From: Omphiscola glabra
Taxonomy: Eukaryota > Mollusca > Gastropoda > Lymnaeidae
DNA length: 64,000 bases
Assembly: GCA_964017045.1 (NCBI GenBank)
Contig: OZ024808.1
Coordinates: 1,079,666-1,143,665 of the forward strand
Direction of reading: 5' to 3'
Part shown: piece by piece, positions 21,177 through 34,300 of the stretch
Layout: each line of letters starts with the position of its first letter
How positions within the stretch are numbered: position 1 is the first letter of the stretch
The notes under the pieces: model-generated
Database searches by the model: none
The model's input: the letters and a program-made list of their open reading frames with translations, nothing else
What the model was told of the DNA's origin: nothing
Translations under genes and position numbers: made by a program

Positions 21177-23427
21177 CTGGTGCTTTGAAACTTAGCAAGG
21201 CTTCTGCTGCACAAGATGAGAACACTTGAAATGATTCTGTACATTTTTCAGGAGTAGATGCTGCTTCACTCATACACTTCTCATAGATTTGAAACTGTTT
21301 GGCGCAAACTGACTTGATGTGAAGAATTTCTGGACTGGAAAGAAAAAAATGCATTCCTGTCTGTATTATTTTTTTCAGAAAGTTAAGCAATCTTTAACTT
21401 TAAAAAGAACAATTGTATAAAGATTGGTTTTACTGGTACCGTATATTAATTTATTCAAAGGTATAATTATTAAAGTAATTACAAGACTAATATCGAAACT
21501 TTAGTACACCAGCATAGACAAATGCAGAGGTAATACTATAATATATAAACATGGAAGCGGTGAGGCTGGCCAAAGTCCTACATGGGCTGTAGCGCCACAG
21601 GGATGGATAAACATTTGTTAGGGAGTGCCAAACACAGTAAATATTTTTTCACATCATACTGGTACATAACATAAAAATAGCAGGCTTAAAATTGTTTGGC
21701 CTAAATTTTGCTGAATAGGAATATAACTTGCATCATTCCATGTGATATTAAGATTGAAAACATTTTAAACTATCAAAAGAAAGCAGCAGAAAAACTGATA
21801 TTAAAATGGCTATAGCTTTATAACTGCACATTAAAAATAATAAAAATATTGCGACATCATTCAAATTAATATATTTTAATTATTGACTGATTAGAGGTGA
21901 ATTATAAATTATATAGTCCTTTTAGTTTTGATGAATTTGATAAAAGGTCCCATACTATGTAGGTCAGTGGCTCTTGCGTGACATTCTCTTCACAATTATT
22001 TTACAGTTTGAGCTTCATTTTGAAAGTTATCAATTTGTCCTGACAATGAAGCACTGAGAACTCATTTCCTTGCAGCTCCATGTTGATGGAATTCAAGGAT
22101 TCAACTATGATGAACATTAAATGACAGAGATATAGGAAAACTGACAGAGTCAGTCATGACATGCCATCAGTACACACGTCGATGACATATTCCCATTTTA
22201 TCATGTGCCTCAAAGAATCTGTCCACTTAATCATCTTCCAGTTGCTTGTCATATACATCTACATAGATGCAAAGTTAGCGACATCCATCATTTCATCAAG
22301 CTGGATTGCAAAGAAGTTGAAAATTGACAGTATGTTATCAGATATCTCCACTATTCACCTCCTAAAAGTATTTGACAGGGATCTTTGTTTATTGAGCCGG
22401 GATGCATTGTTGCCAAGCGTCTCTTTAACTTGCTGGGCTTTAGAGAAGCGGATACTAAACCCTTAGAACACAAAACACACTGGTTTCTCTTCCACAGAAG
22501 ATATTACAGTAAAACCACCAAATTTCAAATATGAATCATCCTATCTAATTAAATTTTTATTAAGGCATTATAATCATTTTTTTTTTAAAAATATTTGTTG
22601 AAATTTTAAATATAAATAAGTACCGTAATTAATTTTGTTTAAGTTAACAAATTAAAAACTAGATTTAACAGGCCAATTAATTAACATTAATAATAAATCA
22701 TCCAAAGTATATGAGAAAATGGGATGGAGACAATAGGCTGTTTGGCATAAGGACTTTAAAAATTAGGTTAGCACGAAGAGAGTTTGGAGATGTATCCTCC
22801 GCCCAACCCAATGTTCCATACACTGGTTAGCTCTAAGTTTAGCTCTTAGTTTCTAAGAATTGACAGGCCAGCTGTTGGAGATCTGAGAGACAGATACTAA
22901 TTGAAATTACTTCTCAGATTGTTGATGCACGCAATATGTGAAAGAATTCTGGGAATACAGTGGGCCTAAACATTCAACACACTCTCTGCTGGATTCTGAG
23001 AAACAAGAGTGCCAATACCACTACTCTATATTAGCGTAGATTTAGTGAATATACCGAGTCTCATGGGAACTAAATTGGATTCCTCCACGGGACATAGCAA
23101 CCAGCTACAACAATCGCAAATAGCCCAAAATTTGTGACTTAGTGACCCCCTTTACTGTTCCCTTGCAGACCGCAGACCCCACCCAGTTTGAGCACTGATA
23201 TAGGTAGAATGCCACACCAGATTAAAACCACTGCATGGCCAAAAAATAAAATATGTGTAACATAAATCTCTAGATTAGTTTCGTACTTAGACTCTGCACA
23301 TCTGGCCAGCTTTCTCCTTTCTAATTCACAATCCATCTGCCATGTGTGAGGATACTTCTGTATGCACTCAGCAAACATCTCCAGATATTTAGAGCAGTGT
23401 TTTTCCACTAGTCTCATTGAATGCTCC
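21177..23427 (-). CDS. CHCHD5: CHCHD5-like twin CX9C mitochondrial protein (partial model)
   Basis: Two exons on the minus strand, 23427-23287 and 21334-21177, join in phase (AA plus T gives Asn). They encode four CX9C motifs: C-SKYLEMFAE-C, C-ELERRKLAR-C, C-AKQFQIYEK-C and C-TESFQVFSS-C. These form two coiled-coil-helix-coiled-coil-helix domains in the order and spacing of CHCHD5, an intermembrane-space protein of the MIA40 disulfide-relay class. The sequence HCSKYLEMFAECIQKYPHTW aligns with the human first domain. The exon at 23427 has an acceptor (cttcag) just upstream, so a short 5' exon is missing; MRLVEK at 23417 may be internal. A donor at 21176 (g followed by gtaggt) implies a short last exon I did not find; otherwise the frame reads on for about 38 codons to a stop at 21064. 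The intron holds a transposase pseudogene. Confidence 0.82.
21550..21605 (+). mobile_element. Short LINE ORF2 C-terminal remnant
   Basis: The frame reads RLAKVLHGL, stop, then RHRDG, like the end of LINE reverse-transcriptase reading frames also seen at 39460 and 43335. It is only a fragment. Confidence 0.45.
21945..22460 (-). pseudogene. Decayed hAT transposase of the ZBED5/GTF2IRD2 type
   Basis: Reading the minus strand across stops gives GFSIRFSKAQQVKETLG, then FFAIQLDEMMDVANFASM, then KWEYVIDVCTDG, then LNSINMELQGNEFSVLHCQ and DKLITFKMKLKL. Family members show QLDESTDV, CTDGA, LN..LQGK and DK...FK.KL.LW in this order. In-frame stops interrupt it several times, so it is dead. It lies in the CHCHD5 intron on the same strand as CHCHD5. 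Confidence 0.75.
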
Positions 23428-23429
23428 CT

Positions 23430-25000
23430 GAAGAGACATATATTATAAAATAAATAATTCTAATTCTAATTTAGCTAAGTTTAACTTAATAAATGATGTT
23501 TAAAATCTTTGAAGCCTCCTTTAGGGGTCGCCACCTTGGACTCAACCAGACAATGTTTTTATATTATAGTCATGGCTGAGGATGGCAAAGATGTTAGGCA
23601 GAGCACTGGTTTGGGGACAACAATTTGGCTTGCACTGAATGTAAAATGTATCTTGTAAATTTTCATAAGAATTATTCATCTTATTGAGTTATGGCAAAGA
23701 TTACTTTTTTTTCAAAAATAGTTTTGTTTTCTGTGACAATTGTGGAAGTGCTTTGACCTATAATTTTAAGTTTAAGAACTGAAGAAGTGCACTGTAGTTA
23801 AATATTTTACAATTAGGCATTTCTATTGCATCCATGCTTTATAATTATAAGATATTGTCATCAAGTGTATGTTTGGCTAAGTCTGTACAATTCCATATTT
23901 ACTGAATTATAAATAGAAAATAACTTTTATAAATTAATTAAATAACAATTAACTTTAATTCAAAAAATTATTAATCAAAGCAAAGCCCTGACTTGTTTGA
24001 CTTGCGTTTCTAAAATGTGTGTATTGCCATCAAATAATACATATAAGCCAAGTGGCAAGTTCAAACTATAAAATATATGAATCTTACTGAGTGAGTCACA
24101 GGGTCTCACATATATATTAATATCATTATCATATACATATAAAATTCAAATGAATTGAAATAGTAATCGTCATAAATATAGTAAATAATATCTAAAAAAA
24201 GTTAACAACATCAAACTCACATTTTTTCTGTAGTTAGTCTCTTTGATTTATAAAAATATTTTTATGTTTAGGCAGTTTAGCCTACAAATTTATATAGATG
24301 GTTAGGGCAGACTTAGAATTTGATCAGTTAGACCAGCTACTTGAGTTAGGCCTGGTGTTAGTAGGCCCTACTTATAACTTAAAAATAATAGACACAGATT
24401 GTTGTCACAAGCGTAACATAGATTATGATAGATTATAATTATAAGTTATAGATAGATAGAACTATAAATATTTAGTTCAAATTATTAATTATTAGCCTAT
24501 TGATATTGGCTTGATTGATTAATGGAATTGATTAAATAAAAATATTTGCAATCCTTTGTAAGATTTCTCAAGAGAGCAAAACATTCTTGTGCCGATTCAT
24601 CGCAGAATTCTTCACTTATTTATTTATTGTCTCTTAAGAGTTTAACTTGAATGAACAAGGTGAATGTTTGTTACAAATTTCTTCAATGGTTGGTAGTTGG
24701 TAGGCCCTAACGGTTTCAAACTAATATTATTAAGCAATATAATCTTGTGTCTCTAAAGTTTAGGGAACGCGGAGCATCGACTACTATAACTATTTTATTA
24801 GTATCGACTATATTAGGTAAGCATAAGTTACGAATACATTTTACAATTTCTCTTATGATTTTTTTGTACGGTATCGAACAGCTTTGACTTTACTTTCATG
24901 TTTTTACGGATACAAATTTAAAAAATAAATGATATTCCTTAACTATCATTGCTATGCTCTTATTAGTACTAAAGTACCGGTATCAATTCGTCTCTACGTG
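23430..25000. other. AT-rich stretch upstream of CHCHD5 exon, nothing recognised
   Basis: The missing 5' exon and promoter of CHCHD5 should lie here, but I could not choose among short candidates. No repeat family was recognised. Confidence 0.4.
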
Positions 25001-25139
25001 GTGTAGGGGCCATCCATAAATGACGTCACGCAAATTTTGCCGATTTTTGACCCCCCTCCCCCATCGTCACAAAAAGTTGTTAGACTCCCCTCAAATATAA
25101 CGTCACAACTCTCTGCACCCCCACCCCAATAAAAAGTCC

Positions 25140-25545
25140 TTGTGTCCACTACTGCCCTTTACAAAGCATTAAGAAATTCTTTCTCTTACTGTGCCCCAAA
25201 ACAATGGAATTCTCTGCCACTACACATCCGCAATATATCAATTAACACAGCCTTCAAAACTGACTCAAAACACATCTTTTTAAACTCTACTATCCCGACT
25301 GATTTCCCCCCCCCCCCCTTTTTGACCGTTAAACGATGCTGCTGAGTGCTGCCCATGGCTTCACGTATACATAGTTATGGAATGGTTGAAGCGAATACAC
25401 ATTTATTTGTTTTTTTTTAATTAATGTAAATTAATTTTTAAGTTCATGATTATGTTTTTAAATTGTATGTAAGCCTACAGCGTGGTGAGCCCAGCCCTAG
25501 GCTGGGGTACCACGCTATAGAAAACTACCATTAATAGTAATAATA
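25140..25545 (+). mobile_element. LINE 3' fragment (reverse transcriptase C-terminus)
   Basis: The frame reads STTALYKALRNSFSYCAPKQ, WNSLPLHIRNI and AFKTDSKHIFL, the typical end of non-LTR retrotransposon ORF2 (…WNSLP..IR…FK..LK..L). It is followed by a tail ending in taataataat, as in many 3' ends of such elements. It is 5'-truncated. Confidence 0.75.
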
Positions 25546-25586
25546 ATATCAAATTACTGCACCTGAGTCAGAAAATTTCAACAGAA

Positions 25587-26488
25587 CAGTGGTTCTTAAC
25601 CAGGAGTAAAAGTACCTCCCCAGCCCTGAGGTGTGGAAAACCAGAAAATTGTATTCAGTGGCGTAGCTAGGGGTGAGGACCGCATCGGTCGACACCATCT
25701 CAGGGGGTGACATCATATTGAAAACGTGCATATTTACAGAGCACACACTGCTCGGTTAAACCGAAATTCATAAAAGGATAACAGATGACACGTATATTTT
25801 CCACCAATGTAACCAATCAAAATGCGTGTATTATTAAAATTTCAAGATTGATGCGTCAGCAATTAGGTTACCTTATTATTAGGTCAGACAGAAACACCAT
25901 TTTGACCATGTTTCACCGCCGAATGAAGTGTTCGGTAACTTTGTAAGTGACAAGAAGCTATATTTATCTAAATTCTGAGAAATAAAGCTATCCTTTGATA
26001 ACAATGTGTGATTCTAAGCACACGTTACAGTTCTTAAATACATTTACCGCCGACCTTCAATTAATTTGTTTTTGTTCTCGTATTTGTTATACTGTGGACT
26101 AAGTTTAATAAGAAGAATTACATCGTGGTTGTGGGGGTGGGATGGTGATGACACCACGAGCTTACCGGACCGGGTGACACCAACCCTAGCTACACCACTG
26201 ATTGTATTTGCTGCTATTGAGGCATTGCTAGTTTTTGCTGCTTTTTTTTTTTTTTTTAAGTTTTTATGCATTTTGTTTAGCAGCAGTAAATGTTTTTCTG
26301 GTGAATTTTTGTTGGCGCATTGCGTGTGTTGGTAATTTGTTCCCTTGTTTATAAAAAGTTAATTAAGAAATAAAGCTTAATTAACAAAATAATTTTAAAT
26401 TTTATTACATTATAATTTATACGGTTGGGGGAGGGATGTTTAAAACGGAGTGGGCCTGCAGCTCTGCAAAAAAGGTTAAGAATCCCTG
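25587..26488. mobile_element. hAT-like element with cagtggttcttaacc ends
   Basis: cagtggttcttaacc on the left pairs with ggttaagaatccctg on the right. The interior carries a second, complete hAT element (25656-26200), so without it this would be about 350 bp and non-autonomous. I found no clean target duplication. Confidence 0.6.
25656..26200. mobile_element. Non-autonomous hAT element with perfect 8-bp target duplication
   Basis: The ends cagtggcgtagctaggg and ccctagctacaccactg are inverted repeats, flanked on both sides by the identical octamer attgtatt. An 8-bp duplication with CAGTGGCG-type ends is the mark of the hAT superfamily. The element is 545 bp with no transposase. Confidence 0.85.
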
Positions 26489-26935
26489 CCCTAGAGCATT
26501 TACTTTTTACTAAGATATCCACCCGCGGTCAACCATTTTTTTTCGTTCCATCCCACTTCCCATGTCCACATTAGCCATAAATTCTCACGACTGTCATTGT
26601 AACTACATTCCGATTCTCCTCCTCCTGTAACTTGATCAGAGTCCATTTTTCGGACCTCGCATATCTGCACTGATTCTCTCAGTGATAGTAGTTTAAAAAT
26701 AAAATAATTATAGCTGTTGTATAAAAAAATAATGTTAAAAATGTCCGTAAGATTAGGGTTATTATTAAGTGTAAATTTTTAATACAATATTCCCCTTTTC
26801 ATGTGACGTCACATGGCTTGAGGCCCCCCCCCCTTTTCCCTTCGTCACAAAAACTGACCCCCCCCCCCCCACTTTCTTTTAGACGCGTGACGTCATTTAT
26901 GGATGGCCCCGTAGTCGTGTGTAGTGTAGTGTTAC

Positions 26936-27260
26936 AACTAGCAATGGACTACAATGCATGGAGTTGGGGGGGGGGGGGGGGGGTATGCATCGTGTGTCAG
27001 AGTCTCATTGCTCAAATGGGATCCCCATCGATTTTGAAGTAGTAAAAAATTTCCCGGATCGTATGAAATAAAGAGCAGGGCGTCACCAGAGAAGGGTTCC
27101 ATTTAAACAATGTGCCACCAGAGTTACTGCTGCGATTTCCTTAAAAACAATGGCGTAAATAGAATTGGTAATGCCCGGAGTTATGCAGTCAGGGCCAACC
27201 TAGCCATGCCCTAAAACGCAGCAGTCGTGGGTGTGTGTGTGGGGGGGGGGGGGGGGTTAT
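26936..27260. other. Long G tracts and flanking DNA
   Basis: Two G runs, near 26965-26982 and 27240-27257, lie in otherwise unremarkable DNA. No gene was seen. Confidence 0.6.
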
Positions 27261-27430
27261 ATGCAGAGAAATAAAATATTTTAATCATTTTGACATTTTA
27301 ATTTACATCCAAAAACATTTATATGGCCAATTTTCGCGTGCAGTCTTGCTCAGTCACCACAGGCAAAAAGCAATTTCTATTTCTCTCTCACACAGAACCG
27401 TAAACCATGTGTTCAAGCAAACATTTTGGT

Positions 27431-27682
27431 GTTACAATAGTGATTCCAAGGAGAGTCTTATCAATGGGTGGGCAACACTGGCGTTACAATAGTAATTCCA
27501 AGGAGAGTCTTATCAATTGGTGGGCAACACTGGCGTTACAATAGTGATTTCAAGGAAAGCCTGAATGAGTGGGCAACACTGGCGTTACAATAGTGATTTC
27601 AAGGAGAGCATTATCAATGGGTGGGCAACACTGGCGTTACAATAGTGATTTCAAGGAAAGCCTCAATGGGTGGGCAACACTG
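27431..27682. repeat. 52-bp tandem repeat, about 5 copies
   Basis: The unit contains acaatagtgattccaaggag followed by gggtgggcaacactggcgtt, at 52-bp spacing with one shorter 49-bp copy. Confidence 0.85.
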
Positions 27683-28363
27683 CCGGCTGCCCAGTAGAAA
27701 GGCGCGACCCCACAAAAGAGCCACTCTGCACCCTCATCCCACACAACATTCATTATGCTCACATCAAATTGATAAATAACAGTTTCATCAAATTGATTAA
27801 GTTCAGTTCCATCAAGTTGATCAAGAACAGCTCCATTTCTTTCATAAACTTAGTTTACTGAGGATAATCATAAGTTAATCTTTATTTGTACTATCTATCA
27901 ACTTTAACTTATGTGTATATAAGAATCTGTATGTGTAGATAAGAATCTGTATGTGTAAATTAGAACATGTATGTGTAGTGTAAATAAGATCATGCACGTG
28001 TAAATAAGAATCTGTATGTACAAATAAGACAAACAATCTTACTCACTAGCAGAACAAAACAAAATACATTTCTCTATTGTAAAATAGTGATTCTTTATTA
28101 GGCAAACAATATCAGGTGACTCACCATCATCCGCCTCCAATGTGAATCCACAATTTACTGCTAATCGCTATTATCCATCTTCAGGTTAAAAATGAGTAGA
28201 TGTAACAGTTCCTTTAACAAAATATATATCCTAGTAAGCCTAGTATCTATTCTATTCTAATAATTCTATTCTACGGCAATTGCAAAAAACACATTTTCTC
28301 ATGTTGCGAATTTGTATGACATATCTTTTGCTACAGGAAGATCTGCAGCCCTTATTTATTTTA

Positions 28364-31300
28364 TCAAGAGCCTGATACAGCATTAATTTTCTTGAATGCG
28401 GATTTCGGAATATTTTGGAAAAAGTTGAGCCCAGCCGCTCTTTCAATCATCTCCAGAGGCATCAGGTAGTGGTGGAGTTTGACCTCAGGCAGTGGCTGAT
28501 TGGGCATTACATAAGACTGAAGTTCAAGCTGATTGGCTTGGTTTTCCACGACAACTACCTGAAAACAAAGAGAAGAAAGCTCAACAATGTTAGATAAAAG
28601 TAGTCTCCCCTACTTAAGCTCAACAAGGTTAGATAAAGTGGTCTCCCCCTAATAAAGCTGAACAAGGAAAGATAAACTAGTCTCCCCAATAAAGTTTAAC
28701 AAGGTTAGATAGAGTAGCCTCCCCTACCTACATGACATATTTATCTGTGGTGGATACTTATGGCTCTTTTGACAGACCCACACTGTGGCAGACAGAACGT
28801 TGCCTAGGAGTAGGTCCCCTTTATTATGGCCACAGAAGCTATGTCAGAGTCTAAAATTCCATTTTTTTTCTTCTACTATATTTTGAGGGCCCACGATCAA
28901 TGTATTGATCATTCTGGCTCCTTACTCGTGGCTCATTCCCTCCTAGTCCATACAAAGCTGATGTGTTGCAATACGAAGTTATATAACCATGAGACCTTTA
29001 TTTAGTGGCAAAGTGAGCAATAACATCCACTAGTAAATTACTGGCGATCAGAATAAAAAAAATATGCATAAAAAATCCCATCACAATAAATATAATATTA
29101 ATTGCCGGTTTGCCTATTTAAAAAATAATGACTCATGCCCACAAAATGTACACAGCTTTTATAATAATATTTCAAATCCTCACTTTGTGGTCAGACATGG
29201 GGGAGTTCAATTCATGATGAAAAAAACATGACAAATAATACAAGTCATGACACTGCAAAATCACAGCATGTAATCATTGACAATATCCTATTTTCAAGGT
29301 CATGCCATCCATTATGACAAGTTATACTAAACAAAATTGACATTATAAAATAAAAGTAAACTTTCTTTATATTGTTGTTCATCATTCTTAAGAATGTATG
29401 GTCCATGGCACGTTAATGCTACCAGTATTTTACAAAATAAAAAATAAAATATTCATTTTTTTTTGGTCAGCTTAAAAAGACTTCATATAATGTTAATTAA
29501 CTTAGTTTTCTTTTCAATGTAACTTTTTTTTAATACATTTTAAAAAACTTTAAAACAATGTAAAATACTGTGAATCACTCACTGGTTCAAGAAAATCTCA
29601 GATTTTTTCAAATATTTAGTCTCAACTTTCACTGGATTGCTTAAAAAGGGAAAGCTACTTTTTTTTTTTTTAATACAGAATCTCATGATAGGGAACCATC
29701 TATATTGTTGAGCCTGGTACATAAATGACAAAATAGGAGGAGCTAGATAAGAAGAGCCTGGTACATAAGTCAAAATATAGGAGGAGCTAAATAGGAGCCT
29801 GGTACATAAGTGAAAATATAGGAGGAGCTAGATAAGAGCCTGTTACACAAGTGACAAGATATGACGAGCTAGGTAAGATCCTGGTACATATGTGACAAAA
29901 TAGGAGGAGCTAGATAATGGCCTGGTACATAAGTGACAAGTTGGTAGGAACTAACAGACTTTTTTCCCCTTCATAATATATTGATGGTCTCTAATTTAAA
30001 TGCAGTATCTCCTTAAATTATTTGAATTGTATTATCATAAACAGAAGAACTTGAACAACTTTGCAGTGCCTAGATGGGAATCAGCTTTTCCACTTTCTGT
30101 GATGACTATTGAATGGATAATGGCTCAGCCTTTTTAGTGACATCTATAAGATGTCTAGCTGGTAATTAGATTATTAATGACTTTAACAACAACAAAAATA
30201 CAACATAGGCAAAACTTAATTAAGTTACAATAGTTAACTTAAAAAAAATTATAACAATTTTACACAAAAATGATAAGCCGGTACGGTACAATTATGGAAT
30301 ATCCAATTTTACCTTAAAGAAATGAGTTGGGACAGCTATGTGATTTTCTCCAATGACTTCATATTTTACATATAATTTGCCATCTGGTTCTTTCCTAAAA
30401 AGTTTTTTTTTGAGAGAAGAAATACATTTAGTTTCTAACAAAAATTGTTAGCACAATTCATTGCCACAACTACAATGCAATAATCCTTTAACACCAGTTC
30501 ATTTTAAAAACAGTACCATAGCAGTTTTAAATATAGGCATATGCCTTATATAAACAGCAACCAGTCGGGAATGACCAAGAGAAGAATTTACTCACTGCCG
30601 CCTGTACCGGTACAGCATCATTTGAGGCTACTAATGAAATGGTTTTATTTTTGGGGCTAGAAACTCCACAATATTTAATAGGTCATAACTATTGCTACAA
30701 AAACATGCACAACTGGTCTTCAGTGAAGGGAGACCTGCAAATAGGATATGAAGTTAGGCAGTCGCAACTGAGAGCAAGAGGACAGGCAAACTACTAATTA
30801 GTCAGTGAGCAAATCAAGCCACATTTGCAACTAGTATGTTAGAATTAATGACTAGGCTTGGAAAAAAACCACCAGAATGCACAGGAACAGAAAAAGTACA
30901 ATATCACTCAATATAGATGCAACTAATATATGCCATGGATATAAGAAGGTTGCAGCGGTCACTCTTTAAACAAGGGGTGGGCAACCTATGGCTCACTGGA
31001 ACGTTTACTGTGGCCCCATCCCTTAAACTATTCTGGGAACAGAATTTTTTTTTTTGTAAAATAGAATTGTCAATGATTTTAAAGGCATTTGAGAAAAAAA
31101 ATCATAGCACATAAGTGTCAAACTTTAATAATACTAACTACAGTAAAGTAAAAAAAAATTATTTTCCTGCCAAAAAAAAGAACAATTAATCTTGTGTCAA
31201 TCTATATAATACAAAAAGGTTGTCCACCCCTGTTTTAAACAAACCAAAGATCTAGACTTTTTTTGTATGTGAATTATTTTTAATGGGATTGTTTTAGTCC

Positions 31301-34300
31301 ACTAAACATATCTTAGAAACCATGAATGTTTTAACATTCTTGAGATAAAAATTCAGTAATTTAACATCTTTAGGGGTAAAATCAAAATATGTTAGTCAAA
31401 TAAATTAACAGTATAAATAGCACTATGTTCATTTTAAAATCAATATTACATATTTACACCTGTTCAATGTTGTAAGAATTGATTATAAAAAGATACAATT
31501 ATAGCAAATGTAAGCTCACCGAGGCAAATATAATGGACCGGTGCAAACATAAACATTCTTACTGCGACGTGCCAGAGCTCTAACATATTTTTCTAGATTG
31601 TTCCAAGCATCTCGGTTGAAGCCTGCACCAACCTGAAAGGACAGAAAAATTAGGGTACCATCAATTCTTTGCTCAAAATTTGTAAATACATTCATTTCTA
31701 TCAATCATTTTTTGTTGGTACAATCATTTCTTACAATCATTATATATTTGAATCATTATTTATTTCAATCATAAACTGTTTATACCTTAATTTCTTTCAA
31801 TTCCTAACTGTTGTTACCTTCATTTCTATCAATTCTTATCTGTTGTCAACTTTATTGTTTTAAATGTCAATCTGTTATTGCGGTATTGGTTTTAATCTAT
31901 TTCCCTTTTTTTCTTGGTACTTTTTAAATCAGGATTAGCTGAGGCAATGGCAGTCCTCCACTTCACATAAGTTTAAACCTTAACAAGAACATTATTTCCT
32001 GACACTGATAAAATTAAATTTAGTATACAGGTTACAAAGTCATTAGAGTTTCATTAGACAGATGTGTTCCATGGTGATATTTCATTGTATTTTCATATTA
32101 CTAGCCCATTGCTACAGAATTGCTATTCTTCTGGCTGCTGGCCTGCCTATACTCAACATAACATTGCCCAGTATTTCCTCATCAAACAGCCAGAGGAAAA
32201 TTGTAAGTTATTTATATAAATATGCTAGGCACTCCAACTCAAATTTTCAAATACATCAGACATACACAAAGAGCATGTCATTGGAAAGAGCTAGCTCTAA
32301 GCTTTCCAATGACACCAAGATAATCTTTCTATGACTTATAGGAGAAAAGTTATGAATTTTTTAGTGATTTATTTTTCACCACTATTCGGCTTTGTATTTA
32401 ATTTTTAAAGCTGTGATCGCATTATTACACTTTTTGTACTATTTTGCTTGTATCTTTTTAGCTATTAAAGTTAGAGCTCTCAGATTTGGAGGAGACATTT
32501 ACAATACAATGTGTAACAAAACAAAACACATGAATTGTGAAAGAATTTATTATATTTGTTAAAATATGATTTTATGAGCACAGGGGGTGGATAACGACAA
32601 TTGTCGAAAAATTTAATTTTACAAAAAATGACATAATTACAAAACCAATTATGCTACTGCTATAAAATTTTCAATACAAACAGATTATGTCCATCTAAAA
32701 GTAAGGCACATTTAAAATAACTGAAATACAGACCAGAAAAATTTATGTAAATTTATAAAAATATTTGATGAAAAGCGCCCGCGGCCGAGACATTTTTTAC
32801 ATTTAAATACATAACTTTTAAACTAATAAAGCTACTGCAATAAAATTTTCATTAATAATAGTTTGTGACAATTCAACTGTAACAGAATATTAAAATATTG
32901 CAAAAGCTATTAAAATCATGCTATACAAAATTCAAAAATGTCATGTAATCTTTTGACATTGATGTGCATTTTTGGGCATAACTTTTAAACTAACCATGCT
33001 AATTCAATAAAATCTTACGTACAAATAGACAGTGACAATTTAAATATAATAAAACATCCAATGCAATATTGCAATCCATGGTTCACAGCAACAGATAGTG
33101 TCCTAGTCCACAGCAACAGAATGTATCCTTGTGCACCTGAAATATTGCAATCCATGGTCCACAGCAAAGGATAGTGTCCTAGTCCAGAGCAACAGAATGT
33201 ATCCTTGTGCACCTGAAAATATACAAAATGTTAAAAATTGAACTTTAAAATGAGTGAGCTGAGAATTCAAATGAATTTCATCAAAACACACAAAGAAAAT
33301 AAAAATCTCCCATAAGAACATCAGAAATTCAGTGTGACAATGTTGTCAACCTGAAAGTATACAAATTATTAAAAATCAACTTTAAAATGAGTGAGCTGAA
33401 AATTCAAATAAATTTCATCAAAACACAGAATTAAACAAAATAAAAAATCTCCCATAAGAATATCAGAAACTAAATGTGACAATGTTGTCCACCTGAAAGT
33501 ATACAAAATATTAAAAATTTGATTTTAAAATGAGTGAACTGAAAATTGAAATAATTTTCATTAAAACACAACTAAGCAAAATGAAAATTTCTCAGACTTC
33601 TTAACATACCTGACTAAATCTCAAATAAACTCCTTCTCTTCCCAGTCCATGGTTTTGTTGACCAGAGCTTTAACCTTGACATCAACAAAACCGGTCGAAG
33701 CATTAGTTTAGGGGCTCTTTTAAATTGGCAGAAACTGTCTAAAAAAATCGTGGACATGGTTCGCGGCTCTGGAGCTCCAGCAACACTTCATCCTCATCGA
33801 TTGGTAGATTAAAAACATCTTCCTCCATCGTCAATATCAATTTGGGTTGTTTGTTGATCAGGAAATGATAATTAGTAATTCTGAAGAAAAAAAAATATCA
33901 GGAGTACTACTTAGGGTTATTATGAATACATATAAATAATAATTAAATAATTTTAGATCGGCCACACAATGTTCTTTAGTTTATGTACATTTATAGTTGT
34001 TTAATAACTTAGTAATACAGGCTAGTCTATCTTCATAATTTATTGCTCATCGCATGTCAGCACACGAAGATCTCTTTGTCGTCTTATTTACATGTATTAA
34101 TACTATTATTGACCCAAAGCATGCTCTAATATATGAACTATATAAGGCCTAAAGTGTAATTATAATCAAACTATTAACTGATAATGCAGGATTTAATAAT
34201 TAAGTCATTTAAGTTGTTCCAAAAGTCAAAGTCTTTGTACTAAGTCTTATTTACATGTATTATTGATTCAAAGCATGTTCTTATATTATATATGAACTAT

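Larger units (their letters stand above)
25006..26910. mobile_element. DNA transposon bounded by ggggccatccataaatgacg inverted repeats
   Basis: The left end ggggccatccataaatgacg is mirrored at 26886-26910 by tgacgtcatttatggatggc followed by ccc. Inside each end are C-rich tracts followed by cgtcacaaaaa, also in mirrored order. The 1.9-kb interior holds a LINE fragment and nested hAT elements, so the original element was short and non-autonomous. The short motif gta flanks both ends. A related right end is at 44100-44214. The superfamily was not determined. Confidence 0.75.
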
